Shown piece by piece: positions 1 through 9,190 of a stretch of 64,000 bases of DNA. The notes beneath the pieces were generated by a model. It saw only the letters and a program-made list of their open reading frames with translations, was not told the DNA's origin and did no database searches. Each line of letters opens with the position of its first letter. Position 1 is the stretch's first letter. The position numbers and the translations under genes were made by a program. This DNA comes from Halostella salina. Lineage in GTDB: Archaea > Halobacteriota > Halobacteria > Halobacteriales > Natronoarchaeaceae. Location of the stretch: contig NZ_RCIH01000008.1 in NCBI RefSeq assembly GCF_003675855.1, positions 182,305 to 246,304 of the forward strand, given 5' to 3'.

Positions 1-27
1 TGTGAATGGTTGTGCACTGTCCGATCG

Positions 28-911
28 ATGCGTGTTACCGTACTCGGCGCGGGAACGATGGGTCACGGGATCGCACAGGTCGCCGCGACGGCGGGCTACG
101 ACGTGACGATCCGGGACATCGACGAGGAGATCATCGAGGACGGACTGGCCGCCATCGAGTCGAACCTCCAGGGCGGCGTCGACCGCGACAAGCTGACGGC
201 CGACGAGAAGGCGGCGGCGCTCGACCGGATCGACGCGACCACCTCGCTGGAGGAGGCCGTTGACGACGCGGACCTGGTCGTCGAGGCGGTGCCCGAGGAC
301 ATGGAGATCAAACAGAGCACGTTCGAGGACGTGGCGGCAGCCGCGCCCGACGATGCCGTGCTCGCCTCGAACACGTCGTCGCTGTCGGTGACCGAGATCG
401 CGAGCGTCCTCGACCGCCCCGGTCGCGCGATCGGGCTCCACTTCTTCAACCCGGTCCACATCATGGGACTGGTCGAGATCGTCGTCGCCGAGCAGACGGA
501 CGAGGAAACCGTCGACGCCGCCACGGAGTTCGTCGAGGCGATCGACAAGGAGCCGGTGACGGTGCGGGATTCGGCCGGCTTCGCCTCCTCCCGGCTCGGC
601 GTCGCGCTGGGCGTCGAGGCGATCCGGATGCTCGAGGAGGGCGTCGCCAGCCCGCGGGACATCGACGCCGCGATGGAACTCGGCTACAACCATCCGATGG
701 GACCCATCGAACTCGGTGACGTGGTCGGGCTGGACGTGCGCCTCGACATTCTGGAGTACCTCCGCGAGGAACTGGGCGAGCGGTTCCGCCCGCCGCAGTT
801 GCTGAAACAGAAGGTCCGGGCCGGCAAGCTCGGCAAGAAGACCGGCGAGGGGTTCTACGTCTGGGAGGACGGCGAGATCGTCGGCGTCAGCGGCGACTGG
901 GGTGACGACGA

Positions 912-915
<4 letters not shown>
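28..915 (+). CDS. 3-hydroxyacyl-CoA dehydrogenase
   Basis: NAD-dependent oxidation of 3-hydroxyacyl-CoA to 3-oxoacyl-CoA in beta-oxidation or phenylacetate-type degradation (a PaaH/HbdA-like role). The 295-residue protein opens with the Rossmann motif GAGTMGHGIAQ, carries the catalytic-His segment LHFFNPVHIMGLVEIV near residue 140 and the DSAGFASSRLG segment near 185, and ends in the usual all-alpha C-terminal domain (NHPMGPIELGDVVGLD). This is a normal length for the single-function family. I chose the ATG at 28 because the Rossmann strand follows at once; a TTG at 10 is in frame but adds only six unconserved residues. It overlaps the next hydratase gene by 4 bp (ATGA), so the two are translationally coupled. 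The promoter is at or beyond the left edge of the window. Confidence 0.93.
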
Positions 916-1726
<811 letters not shown>

Positions 1727-1727
<1 letters not shown>

Positions 1728-1808
1728 TAGTGTTTGCTCTCACTGTTTACCGGTGGTCGACCACACCGTTACCGTCGACCACCGGTAATTGGCGAGAGCA
1801 AACACTAT
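1727..1808. repeat. 82-bp near-perfect inverted repeat between convergent genes
   Basis: The arms 1727-1761 and 1774-1808 pair around a 12-nt loop. The outer 15 bp (atagtgtttgctctc and its complement) and the inner 13 bp (accggtggtcgac and its complement) are perfect, with a short imperfect block between. The element begins at the last base of the hydratase stop codon and ends about 30 bp before the stop of the convergent MaoC gene. It could work as a bidirectional terminator, but it is longer than ordinary archaeal terminators and also resembles a palindromic MITE. No coding potential is seen. Confidence 0.85.
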
Positions 1809-1839
1809 GAGTCACGCCGGCCAGCCGTAGTCGGCGGTG

Positions 1840-2310
1840 TCAGTCCGCCCCGTTCCGGCGGGCCACCAGTTCGTAGTTCTCCAGCGTCAGCACCGTCTCG
1901 CCGTCGCCGTTGGTCACGGTGATCGACTCGTGGACGACGCCGCTGGTCGCGTCGCTCTCCGAGGGGCGCGTGTCGAGGATCTCGTTCTCGACGTGGAGTT
2001 CGTCGCCCGGCCGCACCGGCGCGTGCCAGCGCACGTCGTCGATGCCGAGCCCGCCCACGACCGCCCGCTGGCTCCGGACGGCGTCGACGAGCAGGCGGAC
2101 CGACAGCGAGAGCGTGTGGTAGCCGCTCGCGATGATCCCGTCGAAGCGGCTCTCGGCCGCCGCGTCCGGGTCGGTGTGGATGTCCAGCGGGTCGAACTCC
2201 GCGGCGAACTCCCGGATATCGGTCTCAGTGACAGTCGTCGCCCCGCAGTCCGTGACGGTGCCCGGTTCCACGTCCTCGAAGTAGACGGTCGCGTCCGAAT
2301 CCTCGCTCAT
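1840..2310 (-). CDS. MaoC-like (R)-specific enoyl-CoA hydratase
   Basis: Hot-dog-fold hydratase of 156 residues. It shows the family pattern FAAEFDPLDIHTDPDAA followed by GIIASGYHTLSL, in which the Asp and His of the hydratase motif are present, and a second hot-dog strand region HAPVRPGDELHVENEI. The family hydrates 2-enoyl-CoA to (R)-3-hydroxyacyl-CoA; MaoC domains also open the oxepin-CoA ring in PaaZ-type enzymes. It lies 44 bp downstream of a clearly related second MaoC gene on the same strand, suggesting a tandem duplication or heterodimer. Convergent with the enoyl-CoA hydratase. Confidence 0.88.
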   Translation of the reverse strand: MSEDSDATVYFEDVEPGTVTDCGATTVTETDIREFAAEFDPLDIHTDPDAAAESRFDGIIASGYHTLSLSVRLLVDAVRSQRAVVGGLGIDDVRWHAPVRPGDELHVENEILDTRPSESDATSGVVHESITVTNGDGETVLTLENYELVARRNGAD

Positions 2311-2354
2311 GGCGGGTGATGCTCACCCCCGAGCCTTCACCGTTTCGCTCGTGG

Positions 2355-2798
2355 CTATTCCCGGGCGATGATATTGATGCCGGTCCATCGGAGGACCTCG
2401 TCGCCGTCGCCGTTGTACGCCCGGGTCTGGTTGCGGACGTAGCCGCGGTCGTCGCGGCTCTCGGAGGCCGTGGTTTCGAGGATTTCGTTCTCGACGGTCA
2501 GCACGTCGCCGGGCCGAACCGGCGTCTCCCAGCGCAGTTCGTCGACGCCGATCGCGCCCATGCTCGCCGCCTCGCAGAGGAAGCCGTCGGCGAACAGACG
2601 CATGCAGACGCTGGCAGTGTACCAGCCCGAGGCGATGACGCCGCCGAACATGGAGTCGCGCGCCATTTCGGGGTCCGTGTGGATCGGCTGGGGGTCGTAC
2701 CGTTCGGCGAAGCCGATCATCTCCTCGCGGGGCACCTCGTAGCTCCCGAGTTCGCGCACCGTGCCGGCCTCGATATCCTCGAAGTGGAGTTGGGTCAT
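2355..2798 (-). CDS. MaoC-like (R)-specific enoyl-CoA hydratase, second copy
   Basis: A 147-residue hot-dog hydratase, paralogous to the neighbour downstream: FAERYDPQPIHTDPEMA and GVIASGWYTASVCMRL line up with the equivalent segments there. The ATG at 2798 is chosen because the alignment with the paralogue begins there (LHFEDIEAGT versus VYFEDVEPGT); nine upstream in-frame residues have no counterpart. It is the promoter-proximal gene of the pair. The substrate is unknown; short-chain or ring-derived enoyl-CoA is plausible given the CoA-thioester genes around it. Confidence 0.87.
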   Translation of the reverse strand: MTQLHFEDIEAGTVRELGSYEVPREEMIGFAERYDPQPIHTDPEMARDSMFGGVIASGWYTASVCMRLFADGFLCEAASMGAIGVDELRWETPVRPGDVLTVENEILETTASESRDDRGYVRNQTRAYNGDGDEVLRWTGINIIARE

Positions 2799-2946
2799 GC
2801 GTCGTGGCTCGAAGGCGGCCGGCATAAAATCGATCGAAACGGGACGGCCCGCTGTCTGGCGGGTGGCGGGCAGGCGTCCCGATCGCGAGTGTGAACCGGA
2901 CGGGAGCGAACCAGCCCGTCCCCCGACACTGGGGCCGCGACCCCGG

Positions 2947-3762
2947 TCAGCCGTCCTTGTCCCACTCCGGGTCGCGGTCGTCCATGAAGGCCGCCAGCCC
3001 CTCCTCGAACACGGCGGAGTCGCTGACCCGCTTTATCGTGTCGCGCTCCTCCTCCAGATGCTCGTCCAGCCGTCCTGCGAACGTCGAGTCGATCAGCGCC
3101 TTGGTCTCCTCGTACACCGTCGTCGGGCCGTCGGCGAGCGAGGCGGCCCACTCCGTCGCCGCGTCGACGAACTCGTCGTCCGGGCGGTCGATCCGCCGGT
3201 TTGCCAGCCCCATCTCGACCGCCTCCGCGGCGTCGATGGGCCGCGGGTCGAACAGGAGTTCCCGCGCCCGGTAGGGACCGACCGTCTTGGCGAGGAAGAA
3301 CGGCGTGGCGTTGTCCGGCGTCAGCCCGACGCGGGCGTAGCCGGTGTCGAGGACGGCGTCGCGGTGGAGGACGACCAGGTCGCAGGCCAGCGTGAAGCCG
3401 AGCCCGCCCCCCGCCGCGACGCCGGACACCGCCGCGATGACGGGTGCCGGGAACCGCCGGAGCGTCCGGATGAACCGGTTCGACGCGGCGGCGATGGTGT
3501 CGACCTTCGCCGCGCGCATCTCCTCGGGCGCGGACTCGACCGAACGCAGGTCGGCACCCCCCGAGAATTCCGGCTCGCCGTACAGGACGAGCGCGCCAAC
3601 GTCCCCGGCGAGCGCCTCGACGGCTTCGGACATCGCCTCGACCTGCGGCGGCGTGAACACGTTCAGCGGCGCGTCGCCGCGCTCCATCACGAGCCGGGCC
3701 ACGTCGCCGCCCTCCACGAACTCAAGGCGAACGCCGTCGTGGACGCGCTCGACGCGGATCAT
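2947..3762 (-). CDS. enoyl-CoA hydratase/isomerase family protein
   Basis: Crotonase superfamily, 271 residues from the ATG at 3762 (overlapping the upstream gene by 4 bp). Oxyanion-hole motifs are present (EFSGGADL; SGVAAGGGLGFTLACDLVVL), but the second catalytic region reads DTGYARVGLTPDNATPFFL, without the acidic pair of true hydratases, so an isomerase or ring-modifying (PaaG/PaaB-type) activity is as likely as hydration. It is the last gene of a minus-strand unit reading from the livK promoter through livHMGF, the carbonic-anhydrase-like gene and this one. Confidence 0.88.
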   Translation of the reverse strand: MIRVERVHDGVRLEFVEGGDVARLVMERGDAPLNVFTPPQVEAMSEAVEALAGDVGALVLYGEPEFSGGADLRSVESAPEEMRAAKVDTIAAASNRFIRTLRRFPAPVIAAVSGVAAGGGLGFTLACDLVVLHRDAVLDTGYARVGLTPDNATPFFLAKTVGPYRARELLFDPRPIDAAEAVEMGLANRRIDRPDDEFVDAATEWAASLADGPTTVYEETKALIDSTFAGRLDEHLEEERDTIKRVSDSAVFEEGLAAFMDDRDPEWDKDG

Positions 3763-4295
3763 CGTCCCTCCCCGCTCGTTCCATCCCGGTCCAGCGGTGC
3801 CTCCGCGTCGCGGTACCGCTCGGAGAGGTTGAGGTACTCCTCGCAGTACCACCGGATCTGCTCTTTCCGGTCCTCGCCGATCGGCTTCGTTTCGGGCGGC
3901 GAGCCGTACGCCATGTGGCCGTCCGGGATCTCCTGCCCCTCGCGGACGACGGTCCCGGCGGCGACGATGCACTCGTTGCCGACCGATGCCTCGGGCAGGA
4001 TCGTGCTCGACATCCCGACGAGCGTGTCGTCGCCGACGGTCGCCCGGTCGACCACGACGTTGTGGCCGACGGTCACGCCCGACCCGAGCGTCGCCTCGTG
4101 GAGCATCGTGAAGTCCTGCACGTTCGTCTCCCGGCCGACGCTGACCGGGCCGTAGTCGCCCCGGACGCAGACAAAGGGCCAGACGCTCGCCCGCTCCGCG
4201 ACGGTCACGTCGCCGACGAGGTACGCCATCTCCGAGACGAACGCGGAGTCGGCCACCGCGGGGCGGTCGCCCTCGAACGGTCGGGTCGGGGGCAT
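3759..4295 (-). CDS. gamma-carbonic-anhydrase-like hexapeptide-repeat protein
   Basis: Left-handed beta-helix protein of 178 residues with repeated hexapeptide turns (VGDVTVAERASVWPF, VGRETNVQDFTML, GSGVTVGHNVVVDRATVGDDTLVGMSS). The three His of the gamma-class zinc site appear to be represented by the histidines in TMLHEAT and VTVGHNVV, but I cannot confirm the third. Such PaaY/CaiE-like proteins are often found in CoA-thioester catabolic operons, where PaaY acts as a thioesterase. The ATG at 4295 overlaps the livF stop (TGATG), arguing for coupling to the transporter operon; a GTG sits one codon upstream. Confidence 0.82.
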   Translation of the reverse strand: MPPTRPFEGDRPAVADSAFVSEMAYLVGDVTVAERASVWPFVCVRGDYGPVSVGRETNVQDFTMLHEATLGSGVTVGHNVVVDRATVGDDTLVGMSSTILPEASVGNECIVAAGTVVREGQEIPDGHMAYGSPPETKPIGEDRKEQIRWYCEEYLNLSERYRDAEAPLDRDGTSGEGR

Positions 4296-5008
4296 CACTT
4301 CACCCCCAGGTAGCTCTCCATCGCCTCGCGGTCGGCCAGCAGTTCGCCGGCCGGCGCGTCGTGGACGACCTCGCCGGTTTCGAGGACGTACGCCCGGTCG
4401 GCCAGCTCCAGCGCCATCTCGGCGTTCTGCTCGACCAGCAGGATCGTGACGCCGTCCTCGTTCAGGTCGCGGATGATGTCGGCCACGTCGTCGACGATCT
4501 GCGGCGCGAGCCCCTCGCTCGGCTCGTCGAGCAGGAGCAGGTCCGTCTCCGGGCCGAGCAGGCCGCGGGCGATGGCGAGCATCTGCTGCTCGCCCCCGCT
4601 CATCGTGCCCGCCTTCTGGTCCCGGCGCTCGTCGAGACGGGGGAACCGCTCGTACACGTCCTCGAACCGGTCATCGCCGCCGTCGCCGGAGTGGGCCGCC
4701 AGCCGGAGGTTCTCCTCGACAGTGAGGTCGCCGAACACGCGGCGCTCCTCGGGCACCCACGAGACGCCGCGCTTGCGGACGCCGTGGGGTTCCAGCCCGT
4801 GGATCGGCTCGCCATCTTTCGTGATCTCGCCGGACGTAACCGGCGTCAGACACATGATGCTCCGCAGCGTCGTCGTCTTGCCCGCGCCGTTGCGGCCGAC
4901 GAGCGCGACGACCTCGCCGCGCCCGACCGAGAGGGACACGTCGAACAGGACGTGGCTCTCCCCGTAGTGGGTGTCGATGCCGTCCACGGACAGCATGTCC
5001 TCGGCCAT
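4295..5008 (-). CDS. livF: branched-chain/aromatic acid ABC transporter ATP-binding protein LivF
   Basis: 237-residue ATPase of the HAAT family. Walker A is GRNGAGKTT near residue 38, the signature is MSGGEQQML and Walker B is LLLLDEPSEGLAP. The ATG at 5008 is favoured over one three codons upstream because a strong GGAGGTG ribosome-binding site lies about 6 nt ahead; this site sits inside the last codons of livG. It works with LivG on the cytoplasmic face to drive import through LivH and LivM. The neighbouring ligase and CoA-transferase suggest an organic acid cargo, possibly aromatic rather than leucine (inference). Confidence 0.93.
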   Translation of the reverse strand: MAEDMLSVDGIDTHYGESHVLFDVSLSVGRGEVVALVGRNGAGKTTTLRSIMCLTPVTSGEITKDGEPIHGLEPHGVRKRGVSWVPEERRVFGDLTVEENLRLAAHSGDGGDDRFEDVYERFPRLDERRDQKAGTMSGGEQQMLAIARGLLGPETDLLLLDEPSEGLAPQIVDDVADIIRDLNEDGVTILLVEQNAEMALELADRAYVLETGEVVHDAPAGELLADREAMESYLGVK

Positions 5009-5009
5009 C

Positions 5010-5762
5010 TCACCCACCTCCGAGGTACGCCTTCTGGACGCGTTCGTCCTCCCGGATCTCCGCGGGCGGGCCCCACGCGAGCAGTTCGCCGCCGTTCATC
5101 ACCGCGATGTGGTCGGATATGTCCATGACGATCTCCATGTCGTGTTCGATGAGGACGATCGTGATGTCCTCGGCGATCCGCTCTATCAGTTCGACCGTTT
5201 CGACGGTCTCCTCCGGGCTCATGCCCGCCGTCGGCTCGTCCATCAGGAGCAGATCCGGGTCCGCGGCCAGCGCGATCCCGATCTCCAGGTGGCGGCGCTG
5301 GCCGTAGGAGAGGTTCGACGCTTTCCGGTCGGCCACGTGGCCGAGGCCGATCCGCTCAAGCGCGGCCTCGGCGTCGTCCAGCGCCCCGTCGAGGCTGTTG
5401 TAGTGCCGGACGAAATCGGAGACGCCGAACCCGCTGTGCCGTGCCTGCGTCGCGAGGCGGACGTTCTCCAGCGCGGTCAGGTCGTCGAAGAAGTTCGTGA
5501 TCTGGAACGACCGGACGATCCCGCGGGAGACGATGTCGTGTGGATCCTCGCCGTCGATGCGCTCGTCGCGGAACTCGATGTGACCGTCGGTCGGTTCGTG
5601 CTTGCCGGTAAAGAGGTTGAACAGCGTCGTCTTGCCGGCCCCGTTCGGGCCGATGATCGACGTGATCTCGCCGGCGGGCACCGACAGCGACACGTCGTCG
5701 ACCGCGGTGAGCGGGCCGAACTTCTTGGTCACCGCCTCGGTGCGGAGCAGCGCGTCGCTCAT
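5010..5762 (-). CDS. livG: branched-chain/aromatic acid ABC transporter ATP-binding protein LivG
   Basis: 250-residue ATPase paired with LivF. It has Walker A GPNGAGKTTLFN, the LivG-type signature LSYGQRRHLEIG and Walker B LLLMDEPTAGM, plus the long insertion between Walker A and signature usual for LivG (FQITNFFDDLTALENVRLA). A GGAGGTG ribosome-binding site precedes the ATG. The stop lies 2 nt from the livF start. Cytoplasmic, membrane-associated. Confidence 0.93.
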   Translation of the reverse strand: MSDALLRTEAVTKKFGPLTAVDDVSLSVPAGEITSIIGPNGAGKTTLFNLFTGKHEPTDGHIEFRDERIDGEDPHDIVSRGIVRSFQITNFFDDLTALENVRLATQARHSGFGVSDFVRHYNSLDGALDDAEAALERIGLGHVADRKASNLSYGQRRHLEIGIALAADPDLLLMDEPTAGMSPEETVETVELIERIAEDITIVLIEHDMEIVMDISDHIAVMNGGELLAWGPPAEIREDERVQKAYLGGG

Positions 5763-5805
5763 GGCCGCTCACCTCCCGGAGTCGGACGGTGTGGGTCGAT
5801 CGGCG

Positions 5806-6891
5806 TCATCGTTCACCCCGCACCTTCTTGACGTAGGTCAGGAGCGCCTGTTTCGCGTTCGAGAGCGCGTTCCGCGGGTCCTCCTTCAGCGAAACGACGA
5901 TGCCGGCAAGCCCGCGCGGGGCGAAGATGACGACCACGACGAACACCCCGCCGAGGATGACCTCCCAGGCGGCGACGCCCGCCAGCATCTCCTCCAGCAC
6001 GATGACGGCCGCAGCGCCGAGCATCGGGCCCCACAGCGTTCCCATACCGCCGAGCAACAGCATCACGACGAGTTCGCCGCTGACGGTCCAGTGGAGCAAC
6101 TGGGGGTGTGCGAGGCTCTGGAACGGGACGTACAGCCCGCCGGCGAGGCCGGCGAAGCCGCCGCTGATGGCGAAGCCGACCACCTTGTACCGTCGCACGT
6201 CGTAGCCGATGAAGGCCATCCGCTCCTCGTTCTCGCGGATCCCCTGCAGCGCGCGGCCGAAGGGGGAGTTGGCGAGACGCACCAGCGCGACCAGCGAGAG
6301 CGCGACCAGCGCCAGCGCCATGAAGTAGTAGTTGATCCGGTCGGTGAAGTCGACGACGCCGAACAGCTCGAACAGCTGGACGCCGTAGATGCCGTTATCA
6401 CCGCCCGTGACCGTCTCCGCACCGGTGATCATCGCGGGCACGTCGGCGAAGGCGATCACGTAGAACATCTGGGCGAACGCCAGCGTGAGCATGGCGAAGT
6501 AGATGCCACGGGCGCGGACGGCGAACCAGCCGATCACCGCCGCGACGACCACGCCGGTCAGCATCGCCAGCGGCAGCACGACCAGCGCGTTCGGGGTCAC
6601 CTCGGCGATCAGCAGCGCGGCGGCGTAGCCGCCCGCCCCGAACATCGCGGCGTGGCCGAACGACAGCAGGCCGGCGTAGCCGAACACGAAGTCGAGGCTG
6701 AGCGCCAGCAGCGCGAACACGAGTATCTGCACCAGGATGAACAGCCAGAACGGCTCGAGGATCGCCACGACCGGGCCGAGCAGGGCCAGCAGGACCACGA
6801 TGACGGCCAGCGCGTAGCGGCCGCCGGTGGTGAGGATCTGGTTGCCCGCCGTGCCGTCCGTCCCGGCGAAGCGGCTGATGAGTTCGCGCAT
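5806..6891 (-). CDS. livM: branched-chain/aromatic acid ABC transporter permease LivM
   Basis: 361-residue polytopic membrane protein with about nine or ten hydrophobic segments (for example VLLALLGPVVAILEPFWLF, LAMLTGVVVAAVIGWFAV). The conserved LivM stretch LDFVFGYAGLLSFGHAAMFG is near residue 65, and the EAA-like loop NSPFGRALQGIRENEERM near 215. It starts immediately next to the livH stop, so the two permeases are made together. Forms the heterodimeric channel with LivH. Confidence 0.93.
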   Translation of the reverse strand: MRELISRFAGTDGTAGNQILTTGGRYALAVIVVLLALLGPVVAILEPFWLFILVQILVFALLALSLDFVFGYAGLLSFGHAAMFGAGGYAAALLIAEVTPNALVVLPLAMLTGVVVAAVIGWFAVRARGIYFAMLTLAFAQMFYVIAFADVPAMITGAETVTGGDNGIYGVQLFELFGVVDFTDRINYYFMALALVALSLVALVRLANSPFGRALQGIRENEERMAFIGYDVRRYKVVGFAISGGFAGLAGGLYVPFQSLAHPQLLHWTVSGELVVMLLLGGMGTLWGPMLGAAAVIVLEEMLAGVAAWEVILGGVFVVVVIFAPRGLAGIVVSLKEDPRNALSNAKQALLTYVKKVRGER

Positions 6892-7767
6892 CTACGCTGC
6901 CTCCGTTGCGCCGAACAGGCCGCTCGGTTTCGCGATCAGTACCACCGCCATCAGCGCGAAGATGAAGAGGTCGGTCAGCGACGGCGCGATCAGCGCGCCG
7001 TACGCCGTCATCAGCCCGATCAGCAACGCGCCGTACACGGCACCCTTGAAGCTCCCCAGGCCGCCGATCACGACGATGACGAAGGCCTGGATGATGACGC
7101 CGAAGCCCATCCCGGGGTTGACCGAGCGCGACGCGCCGAGGAGGACCCCCGCCACGCCGGCCAGCGCGGCCCCGAACACCACGACGCCGGTGAACACCTT
7201 CGACACGTCGACGCCGAGCGCGTCGACCATCTCGGTGTCGTGGGCGCTCGCCCGGATGAGGATGCCGAGGTCGCTCTTGGCTATCGCGAGCCAGATCCCG
7301 CCGATCAGTATCGTGCTGACCACGAGGACGAACATCCAGTACACCGGGTAGCTGAGCGAGCCGTACGAGAGGGTGCCGGAGAGCGCCTCGGGGACCGGGA
7401 TCCGGTAGGACTGCCCGCCCCACACTTCGACCACGATCCCCTCGATCATGATCGCGAAGCCGAACGTCAACAGGATGTGATACAGCGGGTTGCGGCCGTA
7501 CAGCGGGCGGAGCGACAGGATCTCGATCGCCCCGCCGACAATGGCGACGAGCAACGGGGCGACGACCAGCGCGGCCCAGAAGCTGCCCAGTTCGGAGGCG
7601 GCGACGACGCCGAAGTACGCCCCGAGCATGTACAGCGCGCCGTGTGCGAAGTTGATCACGTCGAGCATCCCGAAGATGAGCGTGAGGCCGGCGGCGACCA
7701 GCGCCAGCGTCATCCCTAGCTGGAGCCCGAGCAGCGTCGCGCGCACTATCGTCGTGGCATCTACCAT
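6892..7767 (-). CDS. livH: branched-chain/aromatic acid ABC transporter permease LivH
   Basis: 291-residue membrane protein with the family hallmark GMLDVINFAHGALYMLGAYFG near residue 33 and about eight transmembrane segments. An EAA-type loop for contact with the ATPases is visible around IRASAHDTEMVDALG. It lies 42 bp downstream of the substrate-binding protein gene and directly abuts livM. Confidence 0.93.
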   Translation of the reverse strand: MVDATTIVRATLLGLQLGMTLALVAAGLTLIFGMLDVINFAHGALYMLGAYFGVVAASELGSFWAALVVAPLLVAIVGGAIEILSLRPLYGRNPLYHILLTFGFAIMIEGIVVEVWGGQSYRIPVPEALSGTLSYGSLSYPVYWMFVLVVSTILIGGIWLAIAKSDLGILIRASAHDTEMVDALGVDVSKVFTGVVVFGAALAGVAGVLLGASRSVNPGMGFGVIIQAFVIVVIGGLGSFKGAVYGALLIGLMTAYGALIAPSLTDLFIFALMAVVLIAKPSGLFGATEAA

Positions 7768-7809
7768 GGTGGATCCCCCGGTGCAGTGTGTTGATGTCGG
7801 TCGACCATG

Positions 7810-9078
7810 TCAGAGGCTGCAGCCCCAGGTCGGGATCTCCGGCTCCTCGATCGTCGTCACGACCTCGTTGTCGACCGGAACCTCGCCGTCGCTCTCGACG
7901 ACCTGCCGGACGTCCATGCTCTGTATCGGGTCGTTCGTCTCGGGGTGGAACTGGAAGTCGCCACGGGGGCTGTCCAGTTCCATGCCGGACAGCGAGTCGG
8001 CGAGGTCGTCCGGGTTCGTGCCGTCCACGTCCGAGACCGCGGCGTCGAACGCCTGCGCCGAGTCGTACCCCTGCACCGCGTACACGTTCGGTCGACTGTC
8101 GTGGGCGTCCTGATAGTTGCTCACGAACGTCTGGTTCCGGTCGGTCTGCTTCGACGGCGTGTAGTGGAGCAGCGAGTACTTGCCAAGCGCTGCCTCGCCC
8201 TGCGCCGGGAGGGTGTCCTCCGAGAGGAGGAAGCCGCTCCCGGTCTGGGTGAGCTGGTCGTCGAGCCCGAAGTCGCTGAACTGCGTGATGTAGTTGACCG
8301 CGTCGCTCCCCGCGAAGAAGGAGAACACGGCGTCCGCGCCGCTGTCCTCGATCTCGCCGAGATACGGGGAGTAGTCGTCCGACCCGAGCGGGACGCCGAC
8401 CTCGCCGACGACCTCGCCGCCGGCCTCCTGGAACGCCTCGCTGAAGAAGTTCTTCGAGTTCTGGCCGAACGCGTAGTCGGCGTAGGCGAGCATCACGTTG
8501 TCCGCGATCTCGTCGTACACGTACTGGGCCATCGGCGCGCTCGTCTGCCAGTCGTTGAACGATGTCCGGAAGTGGTAGTCCAGACAGCCGTCCTGCACGA
8601 CCCGGTAGTCGCCGGCGTTGGCGTTGAGCCAGATCGCCGACCCCTCGGTCTCGACGGTCTGCATCATCGCGATGGCGACGGCGCTGGAGACCGGGCCGAC
8701 CAGCACGTCGGCCCCCTCCTCGATCAGCATCTCGCGCGTGATCGAGACGCCGCGGTCGGTGTTCGCTTCCGTGTCCCGCTGGACGTACTCGACGTCCCGG
8801 CCGCCGAGCTGGCCGTCGTTCTGGTCGACGTACATCTCGAAGCCGTTGACGATGCTCTCGCCGAGCAGCGAGTACGTCCCCGAGAACGGGAGGACGTAGC
8901 CGACGGTCACCGTGCCGTCGCCGCCGTCGCTCCCGGTGAGTCCGCCGAGGCAGCCGCCGAGCGCGGTCGCCCCCGCGGCGGCCCCGCCGACGAGGAACCG
9001 TCGCCGCGACGAGCCTGTAGACCGCTGCTGCCGTTCCCGTCCCTGCGTATTCGTGCCAGTCCCGCTAGTGGGAGACAT
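7810..9078 (-). CDS. ABC transporter substrate-binding lipoprotein (LivK type)
   Basis: 422-residue periplasmic-binding-protein fold (Leu/Ile/Val-binding type I) exported by Tat and lipid-anchored. The N-terminus has the twin-arginine segment SSRRRFLVGG and a lipobox ALGGC, followed by a GGLTGSDGG linker and the mature start GTVTVGYVLPFSGTYSLLGE. An in-frame open stretch continues upstream to 9438 but crosses the divergent promoter, so the ATG at 9078 is used; a TATA element centred about 28 bp upstream makes the mRNA essentially leaderless. First gene of the liv operon; it binds the cargo outside the membrane. Confidence 0.92.
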   Translation of the reverse strand: MSPTSGTGTNTQGRERQQRSTGSSRRRFLVGGAAAGATALGGCLGGLTGSDGGDGTVTVGYVLPFSGTYSLLGESIVNGFEMYVDQNDGQLGGRDVEYVQRDTEANTDRGVSITREMLIEEGADVLVGPVSSAVAIAMMQTVETEGSAIWLNANAGDYRVVQDGCLDYHFRTSFNDWQTSAPMAQYVYDEIADNVMLAYADYAFGQNSKNFFSEAFQEAGGEVVGEVGVPLGSDDYSPYLGEIEDSGADAVFSFFAGSDAVNYITQFSDFGLDDQLTQTGSGFLLSEDTLPAQGEAALGKYSLLHYTPSKQTDRNQTFVSNYQDAHDSRPNVYAVQGYDSAQAFDAAVSDVDGTNPDDLADSLSGMELDSPRGDFQFHPETNDPIQSMDVRQVVESDGEVPVDNEVVTTIEEPEIPTWGCSL

Positions 9079-9094
9079 ACCCAACCCGTGGTCG

Positions 9095-9120
9095 ATGGTC
9101 CATTTATAATTTTCGACCAT
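9095..9120 (-). promoter_or_regulatory. livK operon promoter with palindrome around the TATA box
   Basis: On the minus strand the TATA-like ATTATAAATG (9101-9110) lies about 28 bp from the livK ATG. The repeat ATGGTC at 9095-9100 and GACCAT at 9115-9120 flanks it symmetrically, placing a likely repressor site over the promoter. Seen in sequence; the binding protein is unknown. Confidence 0.6.
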
Positions 9121-9150
9121 GTAAGGGCTCCCCGTTTTCCGACGGGTGCT

Positions 9151-9171
9151 GGCTGGTTTTATATACCAGCC
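9151..9171 (+). promoter_or_regulatory. CoA-transferase operon promoter with palindrome around the TATA box
   Basis: GGCTGG (9151-9156) and CCAGCC (9166-9171) form a perfect inverted repeat enclosing the TATA element TTTTATATA, about 30 bp upstream of the ATG at 9191. This is the divergent partner of the livK promoter, and occupation of the repeat should block TBP binding. Confidence 0.6.
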
Positions 9172-9190
9172 CCGCAGACGTGGGACTGCA

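Noticed and set aside
5602..7719. A 705-codon open frame on the plus strand
   Set aside because: It lies opposite livG, livM and livH, is very rich in Arg, Asp and His with no family motifs, and is a by-product of high-GC codon use on the real strand.
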